A stretch of 64,000 nt of DNA from contig JALHLQ010000004.1 of assembly GCA_022844485.1 (NCBI GenBank), positions 1 through 64,000 on the forward strand. The letters are read 5' to 3'. Shown piece by piece: positions 42,215 to 50,531 of the stretch. Source of the DNA: Xanthobacteraceae bacterium (GTDB taxonomy: Bacteria > Pseudomonadota > Alphaproteobacteria > Rhizobiales > Xanthobacteraceae). The first letter of the stretch is position 1; every line of letters begins with the position of its first letter. The notes under the pieces are model-generated. The model was not told where the DNA came from and did no database searches. It saw only the letters and a program-made list of their open reading frames with translations. The translations under genes and the position numbers were made by a program.

Positions 42215-43087
42215 GTGCCTGTAGAAATCTATCTCAATGTCGCTGTCAGCGGTGTCCTGACCGGACTTGTCTATGGCCTGATGGCGCTCGGCCTGTCGGT
42301 CATCTTCGGCGTGGTGCGGGTGGTCAACTTCGCCCACGGCGAGATGATGACCATCGCAATGTACATCGCCATCACGGTGTTTGCGGCCCTCCGGCTCGAT
42401 CCGCTGCTGATGCTGGTGCCGATCGCGGCGGTGCTCGGCGTCTTCGGCTACGTTCTGCAGAAGGGGCTGATCAATCCCTTTATCACGCGGCCCGAGCACA
42501 GCCAGTTTCTGCTGCTGGTCGCGGTGGCGATCATCATGGTCAACGTGCTGCTGATCGTCTACGGACCGGACGCGCAGAACGTCCAGGTGTCCTATTCCTT
42601 CGACAGCTTCCAGATCGGCCCGCTGATCGTGGACGCCACCAAGGTCTACGCCGGGCTCGCCGCCATCGTGGTCGCGGCCGCGCTGTTCGTGTTCTTCCGC
42701 TATACCCGCCTGGGCACCGCGATCCGCGCTTGCGCCGACAATTACACCGGCGCGCTGGTGGTCGGCCTCGACGTCAAGCACCTCTATGCGCTGACCTTCG
42801 CCCTCGGTTCGGCCTGCGTCGGCGCCGCCGGCGTCATGCTGATCCTGATCATCGACGTCACGCCGGCGCTCGGGCCGGCCTATACCTTGCTCGCCTTCGT
42901 CATCGTCATCACGGGGGGATTGGGCTCCATGCCCGGCGCGCTTATCGGCGGCGTGCTGATCGGCGTCACCGAGGCCATGGCCGGGCTGCTGTTCACGCCG
43001 TCGGCCAAAAGCATGTTCGCCTTCGCCATCCTGGTGCTGGTGCTGTTGTTCCGCCCGCAGGGCATCATGGGCAAGAGGGCGGCATGA
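42215..43087 (+). CDS. Branched-chain-type ABC permease (LivH family)
   Basis: 290 residues from GTG 42215. Eight or so helices; the LivH marks are VSGVLTGLVYGLMALGLSVIFGVVRVVNFAHGEMM and FFRYTRLGTAIRACADNYTGALVVGLDVKHLYALTFALGSACVG. GGLGSMPGALIGGVLIGVTEA is also typical. It overlaps the LivM-type gene by 4 bp. Confidence 0.93.
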   Translation: MPVEIYLNVAVSGVLTGLVYGLMALGLSVIFGVVRVVNFAHGEMMTIAMYIAITVFAALRLDPLLMLVPIAAVLGVFGYVLQKGLINPFITRPEHSQFLLLVAVAIIMVNVLLIVYGPDAQNVQVSYSFDSFQIGPLIVDATKVYAGLAAIVVAAALFVFFRYTRLGTAIRACADNYTGALVVGLDVKHLYALTFALGSACVGAAGVMLILIIDVTPALGPAYTLLAFVIVITGGLGSMPGALIGGVLIGVTEAMAGLLFTPSAKSMFAFAILVLVLLFRPQGIMGKRAA

Positions 43088-44088
43088 TCGCGCGGCTGAT
43101 CGAAGGTGCCTCGCCGCGCGCGCTCGTTCTGCTCGGGCTGCTGCTGCTCGCGGCGATCGCCGCACCGCTGGTGGCGAGCGATTATTTGCTCACCGTGCTG
43201 ATCCTGATTTTGTACTTCGCCTATATCGGGCAGGCGTGGAACATCATGATGGGCTTCGCCGGGCAGCTATCGCTCGGCCACGCGCTCTATGTCGGGCTCG
43301 GCGCCTATACGGCGGCGGCGCTTTACGTGCACTTTGGCATCGGCCCCTGGATCGGCCTGCTGGCGGCGGTACCGATCGCGGCGCTCGCCGGCGCCTTCAT
43401 CGGCTTCCTGGCGTTCCGCTTCCGTGTCGGCGGCGTCTACTTCGCCATTCTGACGATCGCCTTCGCCGAATTTGCGCGCGTCGGCTTCGACCATCTGCCC
43501 TGGACCGCCGGTTCCTCCGGCCTGTTCCTGCCGGTCAAGCAATTTGCCGGCAATGACCTATGGCTGCTGCGCGGCCAGCCGGTGATGTTCTATTACCTTC
43601 TGCTCGCCGCCACCGTGCTCGCCTTCGTCGGCTGCCGCGCGCTGCTCAAGAGCCGAGTCGGCTATTTCTGGCTGGCGATCCGCGAGGACGAGGAAGCCGC
43701 GCGATCGGCCGGTATCGACACCTTCCGCTACAAGATGATCGCGGTAGTGATATCGGCCTCCATGACCTCCTTCGCCGGCGTCATCTACGCCTTCTATTAC
43801 AACAATCTGTTTCCCGAGCAGGTTTTCCACATTTCGCGCTCGATCGAGATCATCCTGGCGCCGATCGTCGGGGGCCTCGGAACCCTGTTCGGCCCCATCC
43901 TCGGCGCCTTCATCCTCACCGGTCTTGCCGAGACGCTGACGGAGACGCTGCATGCGCTCGGCGTGGACGTGCCGGGTGCCAAGCAGGTATTCTACGGCAT
44001 CTGCCTTTTGGCGGTGATCGTGGCGTTGCCGGACGGGGTCTGGCCCTGGCTGGCACGTCGCCTCGGGCTGAAGGAGCGCGGTTCATGA
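43084..44088 (+). CDS. Branched-chain-type ABC permease (LivM family)
   Basis: 334 residues from ATG 43084 (ATGA overlap). Marks: YIGQAWNIMMGFAGQLSLGHALYVGLGAYTAA, GGVYFAILTIAFAEFARVGFD and WLAIREDEEAARSAGIDTFRYKMIAVVISASMTSFAGVIYAFYYNN. Partners the LivH-type permease. It overlaps the next ATPase gene by 4 bp. Confidence 0.93.
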   Translation: MIARLIEGASPRALVLLGLLLLAAIAAPLVASDYLLTVLILILYFAYIGQAWNIMMGFAGQLSLGHALYVGLGAYTAAALYVHFGIGPWIGLLAAVPIAALAGAFIGFLAFRFRVGGVYFAILTIAFAEFARVGFDHLPWTAGSSGLFLPVKQFAGNDLWLLRGQPVMFYYLLLAATVLAFVGCRALLKSRVGYFWLAIREDEEAARSAGIDTFRYKMIAVVISASMTSFAGVIYAFYYNNLFPEQVFHISRSIEIILAPIVGGLGTLFGPILGAFILTGLAETLTETLHALGVDVPGAKQVFYGICLLAVIVALPDGVWPWLARRLGLKERGS

Positions 44089-44810
44089 GCGCGCTGCTCA
44101 CCGTCGACAATGTCAGCAAACGTTTCCGCGGCCTCGTCGCGGTCGATCGCCTCAGCTTCGAGGTCGAGGCAGGTGGCATTTATGCGGTGATCGGGCCGAA
44201 CGGCGCCGGCAAGACTACGCTATTCAACATGATTGCCGGCGTGTTCGCGCCCAATGGCGGCGCCATCACTTTCGCCGGCGAGCGAATCGACGGACTGACG
44301 CCCGACAAGATCTGCCGGCGCGGCATCGGCCGCACATTCCAGATCGTGCGGCCGTTCCCGGCACTGTCGGTGGAGGACAACGTCATCGTCGGGGCGCTGC
44401 TGCACCGGCACCATGTCAAGGATGCGCGCATGCACGCGCTCGACGTCCTGCGCCGCCTCGATCTCTACGACAAGCGCAATCAGCGCGCCTCCGGCCTGAC
44501 GCTGCCCGACCGCAAGCGGCTGGAAGTGGCGCGCGCGCTCGCCACCGATCCGAAACTGCTGCTGCTCGACGAGGTGATGGCGGGCCTCAGGCCCACCGAG
44601 ACCGATCGCATGGTGTCGATCCTCAAGGAGCTCAACCGCGAGACCGGGCTGACCATCCTTTTGATCGAGCACGTCATGCGCGCCGTGATGGCGCTCGCCG
44701 CGCGTATCCTGGTGCTGCATCACGGCGCGGCAATCGCGGAAGGCGCGCCGGCCGAGGTCACGCGCGATCCGGCGGTGATCCATTCATATCTGGGTGCGGA
44801 GGACGTCTAA
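44085..44810 (+). CDS. Branched-chain-type ABC ATPase (LivG family)
   Basis: 241 residues from ATG 44085. Walker A GPNGAGKTTLF, IGRTFQIVRPFPALSVEDNVIVGALL, a signature region ASGLTLPDRKRLEVARAL (diverged from LSGGQ, as usual in LivG), Walker B LLLLDEVMAGLRPTE and the switch His in LIEHVMRAV. The next gene starts on the last base of its stop (TAATG). Confidence 0.93.
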   Translation: MSALLTVDNVSKRFRGLVAVDRLSFEVEAGGIYAVIGPNGAGKTTLFNMIAGVFAPNGGAITFAGERIDGLTPDKICRRGIGRTFQIVRPFPALSVEDNVIVGALLHRHHVKDARMHALDVLRRLDLYDKRNQRASGLTLPDRKRLEVARALATDPKLLLLDEVMAGLRPTETDRMVSILKELNRETGLTILLIEHVMRAVMALAARILVLHHGAAIAEGAPAEVTRDPAVIHSYLGAEDV

Positions 44811-45514
44811 TGCTCCGCATTGAGAGCCTCGACGTATTCCACGGCGACGCGCAGGCGCTCGACGGCGTCTCGCTGGAGATCGCGCAGGGCGCCATCGTCG
44901 CCATCGTCGGCGCCAACGGCGCCGGCAAAACCTCGCTCATTCGTACAATCGCCGGCATGCACAAGCCGGCGCGCGGCCGCATTCTTTACAAGGACCGGAA
45001 CATCGCCGGCTGGCCGAGCCACAAGGTCTGCGATCTCGGCATCGGCCAGGTGGCGGAGGGGCGGCAGGTGTTTCCCTCGCTGTCGGTGGCGGAGAACCTC
45101 GCTATGGGCGCCATGCTGCCGCGGGCGCAAGCCTCGCGCGCGCGCAATCTCGACAAGGTCTATGCGCTGTTCCCGGTGCTCACCGAGCGGCGCGGGCAGG
45201 CAGCCGGCACGCTGTCGGGCGGCGAGCAGCAAATGCTCGCCATTGGACGATGTTTGATGGGCGCGCCAGATTTGGTGATGTTCGACGAGCCCTCGCTCGG
45301 GCTGGCGCCGGCGGTGGTGCAGACCGTGCTCAAGACCGTGCGCGACCTCAACCGCGACGGTCTCACTTGCGTGCTGGTCGAGCAGAACGTGGCGGTGTCG
45401 CTCAAGCTCGCCAGCCAGGCCTATGTGCTGGAGAACGGCCGCATCACCTTGTCCGGCTCGGGCGACGCGCTGCTCGGCGACGACCGCGTGCGGCAGGCCT
45501 ATCTCGGGCTTTGA
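44810..45514 (+). CDS. Branched-chain-type ABC ATPase (LivF family)
   Basis: 234 residues. Walker A GANGAGKTSLIRTIAGM, GIGQVAEGRQVFPSLSVAENLAMG, signature LSGGEQQMLAIGRCL, Walker B LVMFDEPSLGLAPAVV and VLVEQNVAVSLKLA. It ends the importer operon, overlapping the convergent glycan gene by 16 bp. Confidence 0.94.
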   Translation: MLRIESLDVFHGDAQALDGVSLEIAQGAIVAIVGANGAGKTSLIRTIAGMHKPARGRILYKDRNIAGWPSHKVCDLGIGQVAEGRQVFPSLSVAENLAMGAMLPRAQASRARNLDKVYALFPVLTERRGQAAGTLSGGEQQMLAIGRCLMGAPDLVMFDEPSLGLAPAVVQTVLKTVRDLNRDGLTCVLVEQNVAVSLKLASQAYVLENGRITLSGSGDALLGDDRVRQAYLGL

Positions 45515-46524
45515 GTCCGGGCAAACCTGTACAGCAGCAGGCCGACGAGCGCGCAGCCTGCCGTCAGCGCGGCGGCATGCACGGCGAGCGACGGCACCCA
45601 AACGGTGAGGGAGGCCAGCGCAATCAGCGCCAGGTTCAGCGCGAAGACGCGCAAGACGATGGCTGGAACGCTCAGGCCGGCGTCTTTGGCGCGCTGGTAG
45701 AAGTGGCTGCGATGCGCCTGCATCACCGGCTCGCCGCGCGCGAGTCGCGTGAGCAGGGTGGTAGTGGCATCCGCGGCGTAGTAGAGCGGCAGCAGAATCG
45801 CCGCCGCCAGATGGCGGTCGCCCAGCAGGATGAGCATCCAGCCGAGCAACAGCCCGATCGGCAGGCTGCCGACATCGCCGAGAAACAGCTTCGCCACCGG
45901 CCGGTTATGCGGGGCAAATCCGAGCATGGCGCCGCACAGCGCAAGCGCCACCACGGTGGCGTCGGCCGGCAGTTCACCCATGAGCCCGAACAGCGCGAGC
46001 GCGGCGGTCACCGGGACCACCTCGGCAACCGTCATCCAGTCGATGCCGTCCATGAAGTTGACGAGATTGACGAACCAGAGCAGGGCGACAAACAGCAGCG
46101 CACGCTCGAGCCACACCGGCGCCGCCGACAGCAGGTGGATATTCGGCGGTAGCGCATAAAGGACGGCGAGAACGGCCAGCGATTGCACGGCGAGCCGCGG
46201 AACAGCCTCCAATGGGCGGATGTCGTCAGTCGCGCCGATAACTGCGAGCAGGAGAGTCGCGCCCAGGACGGCGGTCAGCGCCCCGGCCGAATAGGCTGGA
46301 ATCACAATCGCGATAAGCAGGCTGGCGATAAGGGTGAGGCCGATAACGGCGATGCCGCCGCCCTGCGGGGTCGGCTCGGTATGCGAAGAGCGCGCATTCG
46401 GTCGCGCCATGGCGTATTGGCGCATCAGGGGGTGCAGCAGATGGATCAGCGCATAGGTCGACGCCGCGGCGGCGGCAACCAGGCCGGCGGCAAGAGTGAT
46501 CCCCATGTTTGCTAGGCCGCCCAT
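45499..46524 (-). CDS. Polyprenyl-phosphate sugar-1-phosphate transferase (WecA/MraY family)
   Basis: 341 residues from ATG 46524 (46506 possible). Inner-membrane enzyme that starts glycan synthesis by moving a sugar phosphate onto undecaprenyl phosphate. About ten helices; the magnesium-binding motifs are GATDDIRPLEA (D100-D101) and LVNFMDGIDWM (about 154-164), with KLFLGDVGSLPIGLLLG and a cytoplasmic QAHRSHFYQRAKDAGLS loop of the HIHH-region type. It probably initiates the surface glycan encoded here. Confidence 0.9.
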   Translation of the reverse strand: MGGLANMGITLAAGLVAAAAASTYALIHLLHPLMRQYAMARPNARSSHTEPTPQGGGIAVIGLTLIASLLIAIVIPAYSAGALTAVLGATLLLAVIGATDDIRPLEAVPRLAVQSLAVLAVLYALPPNIHLLSAAPVWLERALLFVALLWFVNLVNFMDGIDWMTVAEVVPVTAALALFGLMGELPADATVVALALCGAMLGFAPHNRPVAKLFLGDVGSLPIGLLLGWMLILLGDRHLAAAILLPLYYAADATTTLLTRLARGEPVMQAHRSHFYQRAKDAGLSVPAIVLRVFALNLALIALASLTVWVPSLAVHAAALTAGCALVGLLLYRFARTQSPR

Positions 46525-46577
46525 CGTCCGTCCCAATTGCGCGGGCGTTGATACGCCGGGCGGAGCCGGATTGGCAA

Positions 46578-47675
46578 CTAGCGCGCCGCCGCGGCGGCCG
46601 GGTTGCGGCGGTTCAGCACGTCGTTCCAGAAGCCGAAATAGCTCTGCGCCTTGGCGTCCGAAAACAGCGCCATGAAGCGGCAGATGTCGCCGAGCATGTC
46701 CTGGAACGACAGCTGTCCTTGCGAGGCGCGCAACTTCTCGCACAGCGTCTCGGCTTGCTTGACGAAATGCGAGTCGAACGGGAACCGCGGGTTGTTCAGG
46801 AAGCGCACGAACATCAGCGAGAACCACTGGTCGGTCATGGCTTGGCGCTGCGCCAGCGGATAATCGGGGAAAATATCGGCGTTGCGGATGAGCACCGCGC
46901 CTTCGAAACCGCACAGAAACCAGTGCAGCTTGCTCATCGCGGCATCGAGCCCCGCGTCGCGGTAGAAATCGACGTCGCGCTTCTGCGCGGACACGGCGTC
47001 TTCCCAGGGGCCGACGTCGTAGGCGTAGATCAGGCGCGGCAGTTTCACGAACTTGCCGTTGAGCAGATAGAGCAGGCACGTGATTTGGTCGTGGTAGGAC
47101 AGAAAGACCGGCAATTTTCCCATGAAGCTGAACACGCGCTCAACCATCGTGCGCCGCTGCGGCGAATAGGCCAGCACGTTGGCGCCGCCATAGCTCAGAT
47201 AGCCGGCGACGCGCGCGGCGACGTCGTTGGAGTCGATGTTGTTGTAGGCGGCGAGCGCCGTGCCCTTCGAGTTTTCGATCGCATAGGTGCCGGTCATGCC
47301 GGCGACGGTCGGGTCCTTGCCTGCCTCGTCGATGACGCCAGGCAGGGCGGCGACGGCGCGGTCGAAATAGATGTCGTCGTCCCCGACGCAGAAGATGAAG
47401 TCGCCTTTGGCGAGCCGCATCAACTCGGAAAATTGCTCCAGCGGCTGGCAGGGATCGGCGCTGATGACGGTGCAGTTGTCCCGTTGGAAGCGTTTGATCT
47501 GCTCGCGCTTCTCGGCGTTGCCCGAATTGTCGCGGACGATCACCTCGACCGAAGGGCTGGCCCAGGAACACGCCTGCGCAATGCGCGACAGCGCCATCAG
47601 GTCGTGCCGGTGCGTGGGGAGGAGAACGGAAAGTTGCACGGGTCTCGCTGCCGGCTGGCGGCGCCACCGCGCCAT
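46578..47675 (-). CDS. Glycosyltransferase family 2
   Basis: 365 residues from ATG 47675; the frame is open further upstream but the fold starts here. GT-A features: VQLSVLLPTHRHDLMALSRIAQ, VEVIVRDNSGNAEKREQI, and FIFCVGDDDIYFDRAVAAL with the metal-binding DDD. The C-terminal 150 residues are helical and lack membrane segments. The sugar transferred is unknown. It lies 53 bp upstream of the WecA-like gene on the same strand. Confidence 0.88.
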   Translation of the reverse strand: MARWRRQPAARPVQLSVLLPTHRHDLMALSRIAQACSWASPSVEVIVRDNSGNAEKREQIKRFQRDNCTVISADPCQPLEQFSELMRLAKGDFIFCVGDDDIYFDRAVAALPGVIDEAGKDPTVAGMTGTYAIENSKGTALAAYNNIDSNDVAARVAGYLSYGGANVLAYSPQRRTMVERVFSFMGKLPVFLSYHDQITCLLYLLNGKFVKLPRLIYAYDVGPWEDAVSAQKRDVDFYRDAGLDAAMSKLHWFLCGFEGAVLIRNADIFPDYPLAQRQAMTDQWFSLMFVRFLNNPRFPFDSHFVKQAETLCEKLRASQGQLSFQDMLGDICRFMALFSDAKAQSYFGFWNDVLNRRNPAAAAAR

Positions 47676-47764
47676 GTCGTTTTCAGGTGATTCGCAGGTA
47701 ACAACGGCGGCCTGATTCTGTCCAACGCGCCTGCCGGGAAAAGGCTGGGAAAGCGCGGCGGGCG

Positions 47765-48988
47765 ATGGCAAAAACGTTGCTGGCTGATTCGCACCGGCGG
47801 GACTTCCGATTGCCGCACACGGCCCGATCCTTCGACGTATTGCCGGGCCCGGACCGGGCGCCGGCGCTGCTCGCCGAGCTTGCCGCAGCGCCTTGTCCTT
47901 ACCGCCCGGCGGGTGCCGACCTCCCGCTCGCACTCTACGGGGCGGGTAACCTGGGACGGCTGGCGCGCGACTACCTGAAGACGGTGCGGCGGGACTTCGT
48001 CATCGCCATTGATCGCGACGCCGGGCGCATCGCGCTGGAGCCCGCCTGGGCGGGCTTACGCGTGCTACGCCCCGACGAGGTGCCGGCGGACGCCAAGCGC
48101 GGCGTGCGGCTGGCCGTCAGCGTCGTCACAGCGCCTTACGTGCCGCTGGAGACGGCGCTGCTCGCCGACGGCTTTACGGACGTGGTGCCGTTCTATGACC
48201 TGGCGGAAAACTTCCGCGACGTGCACCCGCTGTCCAACGGCTGGTTCGCGGCGCCGCTGGCGCCCGAGGATCGCGACAACACCGCCGCTGTGCTGACGCG
48301 GTGGGACGACGACATTTCGCGCGCGCATCATTTGCAATTCCTCGCCTGGCGGCGTCTGCGCGAGGAGTGGAGCTTCGCGCAAGCGCCGGTGGCCAACGGC
48401 GATCGCTTCTTCATCCCGGAAGTGGCGCGGGTATTGCGCGACGACGAGGTTTTCCTCGATGCCGGCGCGCATCATGGCGGGGTGATCGAGGCTTTCGTCC
48501 GGCACACCGGCGGCGCGTTCAAGCAGATCGCCGCGATCGAGCCGGACCCGGCCAACCGCGCGGTGCTGGTTGAGACTCTGCGCCGGCGCTCGCCGCAAGA
48601 TGCGCGCATCACGTTCTTTGACTGCGCGTTGAGCGACGCCGAAGGCGACGCGGCCTTTCATGACGGCCTCGACTACGCCTCGCAGCTTTCGGATACGGGC
48701 CGCATGCGCGTGATGCGCCGGAGGCTCGACTCGCTTGGCCTGTCGCCAACCTTCGTCAAGCTTCATCTGGAAGGCGCCGAGTTGCCGGCGCTGAAGGGCG
48801 GACGCGAAACGCTGCTCAAAAGGCGGCCGCTGATCGCCGCGACGGTCTACCACAACGATGACGGCATCTGGAAAACGGCGGCCTGGCTGATGGAGACGTT
48901 GCCGGACTACCGCTTCTTGTTTCGTGCGCATTCGTGGTGCGGCACCGGCGCGGTGATCTACGCGCTGCCGCAGGAGAGGGGCGCATGA
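47765..48988 (+). CDS. FkbM-family methyltransferase with N-terminal nucleotide-binding-like domain
   Basis: 407 residues. The N-terminal domain (about 50-150) has LPLALYGAGNLGRLARDYLKTV, a Rossmann-like GxGxxG region. The C-terminal FkbM SAM domain has DEVFLDAGAHHGGVIEAFVRHTG, IAAIEPDPANRAVLVETL and the FVKLHLEGAELPALKGGRETL motif. FkbM enzymes O-methylate sugars or antibiotics. First of three overlapping plus-strand genes, divergent from the GT2 gene. Confidence 0.86.
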   Translation: MAKTLLADSHRRDFRLPHTARSFDVLPGPDRAPALLAELAAAPCPYRPAGADLPLALYGAGNLGRLARDYLKTVRRDFVIAIDRDAGRIALEPAWAGLRVLRPDEVPADAKRGVRLAVSVVTAPYVPLETALLADGFTDVVPFYDLAENFRDVHPLSNGWFAAPLAPEDRDNTAAVLTRWDDDISRAHHLQFLAWRRLREEWSFAQAPVANGDRFFIPEVARVLRDDEVFLDAGAHHGGVIEAFVRHTGGAFKQIAAIEPDPANRAVLVETLRRRSPQDARITFFDCALSDAEGDAAFHDGLDYASQLSDTGRMRVMRRRLDSLGLSPTFVKLHLEGAELPALKGGRETLLKRRPLIAATVYHNDDGIWKTAAWLMETLPDYRFLFRAHSWCGTGAVIYALPQERGA

Positions 48989-49713
48989 GCCGATTCGCGC
49001 GCGATAGCCGGCTGATCTTCGATCTCGGCATGAACAATGGCGACGACACGGATTTTTATTTGCGCCGCGGTTTCGACGTTGTGGCGCTGGAGGCCAATCC
49101 GGCGCTGTGCGAGAAGGCGGCGAAGCGCTTTGAAGGCGCTATCGCCGAAGGCCGCCTGAGACTTCTCAACGCCGCGATCTGGGAAAAGCCGGGCGAGGCG
49201 ACCTTCTTCGTCAATCTCGACAACGACCACTGGAGCAGCCTGGACGCCGGCTGGGCCGGCCGCGACGCCAGCCGCTGCAAGGAAATCAAGGTGCGCTGCG
49301 TCACGTTGGCCGAATTGTTCGGCGAGTTCGGCGTGCCGCATTACCTGAAAATCGACGTCGAAGGCGTCGACCAGGCCGTGCTTGAGCAGTTGTGCGGCAT
49401 GGACCTGCTGCCGCTCTATGTCAGCGTCGAGGACTGCCGTTTCGGGCCGCGCTACATCGAAATTTTGACGTCCTGCGGCTATGACGGCTTCAAGCTGCTC
49501 GACCAGTCCACGGTTCCGCACATGAATGGCGGATTTCCGCCCGGCTCGTCCGGCCCGTTCGGCGGCGAGGTGCCGGGCGAATGGCTGTCGCACGACAAGA
49601 TGATGGCGCTTTATTCGACCACGGTGCGCGACGCCCAGGGCAACCGGCTGGCGCCGCGCACGCATTGGTGGGACATCCACTGCACGAACATCGGACAGGC
49701 GAAAGCCGCATGA
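48985..49713 (+). CDS. FkbM-family SAM methyltransferase
   Basis: 242 residues from ATG 48985, overlapping the previous gene as ATGA. Motifs: LIFDLGMNNGDDTDFYLRRGFDVVALEANP, CVTLAELFGEFGVPHYLKIDVEGVDQAVLEQL. A C-terminal extension (SHDKMMALYSTTVRDAQGNR...WWDIHCTNIG) is shared by FkbM-like proteins of glycan loci. Probable sugar O-methyltransferase. Coupled to the next gene by an overlap of 4 bp. Confidence 0.87.
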   Translation: MSRFARDSRLIFDLGMNNGDDTDFYLRRGFDVVALEANPALCEKAAKRFEGAIAEGRLRLLNAAIWEKPGEATFFVNLDNDHWSSLDAGWAGRDASRCKEIKVRCVTLAELFGEFGVPHYLKIDVEGVDQAVLEQLCGMDLLPLYVSVEDCRFGPRYIEILTSCGYDGFKLLDQSTVPHMNGGFPPGSSGPFGGEVPGEWLSHDKMMALYSTTVRDAQGNRLAPRTHWWDIHCTNIGQAKAA

Positions 49714-50531
49714 GCATCGAAGCCGCAGAGAGGAAGTTCGCCGACTACGTCCGGCGAAACATCGAGAGCGCCGGCGGAGATCCGGCCTTCCGCGAGCTGT
49801 CGCAACAGTGGGTGCGCGCCTGCATCGGGCACAATTACGCGCAGAATTTCACCTGGCTCGGACGGCCGGTCATCCAAGTGCCGCAGGACGTTTATGCGAC
49901 GCAGGAATTGATATGGGCCTGCCGGCCTGATCTGGTCATCGAGACCGGCATCGCCCATGGCGGTTCGCTGGTGCTCAGCGCCTCGATGCTGGCGCTGCTC
50001 GACTATTGCGACGCCGTCGCGGCGAACGCCGTGCTTGATCCCAGAGCCAGCCGGCGCAAGGTGGTCGGCGTCGATATCGATATCCGCCCGCACAACCGCG
50101 CGGCAATCGACGCGCATCCGCTGCGTCACAAGATTCACGCCATCCAGGGCTCGTCCATCGCGCCGGAGATCGCACAGCAGGTGGCGCGCGCGGCCGAAGG
50201 CTACGAGCGCATCATGGTCATGCTCGATTCCAACCACACCCACGCCCACGTGCTGGAAGAGCTGGAGCTTTATGCGCCTTACGTCTCCAAAGGCTCCTAT
50301 TGCGTCGTCTGGGATACCGGCGTCGAGGACCTGCCGCCCGACATGTGCGCCGACCGCCCCTGGGGCAAGGGCGACAATCCGAAGACGGCCGTGTGGGAGT
50401 ACATGAAGCGGCTGGAGGGCGAGGGCTGCAAGGCGCGCGACGGCGAAGCCTTGCGCTTCGTCTATGACCGCACGATCGAAAACAAGATCATGATCACGGC
50501 GTCGCCGGACGGCTTCCTCAAGCGCGTCTAG
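49710..50531 (+). CDS. CmcI-family protein, SAM-dependent methyltransferase/hydroxylase-like
   Basis: 273 residues. The CmcI family (cephalosporin 7-hydroxylase partner, rhamnosyl O-methyltransferase) has a SAM-binding fold: PDLVIETGIAHGGSLVLSASML, KVVGVDIDIRPHNRAAIDAH, IMVMLDSNHTHAHVLEELELYAPYVSKGSYCVVWDTG. RPWGKGDNPKTAVWEY is typical. In glycan loci these probably O-methylate a deoxysugar. Its stop and that of the convergent radical SAM gene share the sequence CTAG. Confidence 0.87.
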   Translation: MSIEAAERKFADYVRRNIESAGGDPAFRELSQQWVRACIGHNYAQNFTWLGRPVIQVPQDVYATQELIWACRPDLVIETGIAHGGSLVLSASMLALLDYCDAVAANAVLDPRASRRKVVGVDIDIRPHNRAAIDAHPLRHKIHAIQGSSIAPEIAQQVARAAEGYERIMVMLDSNHTHAHVLEELELYAPYVSKGSYCVVWDTGVEDLPPDMCADRPWGKGDNPKTAVWEYMKRLEGEGCKARDGEALRFVYDRTIENKIMITASPDGFLKRV

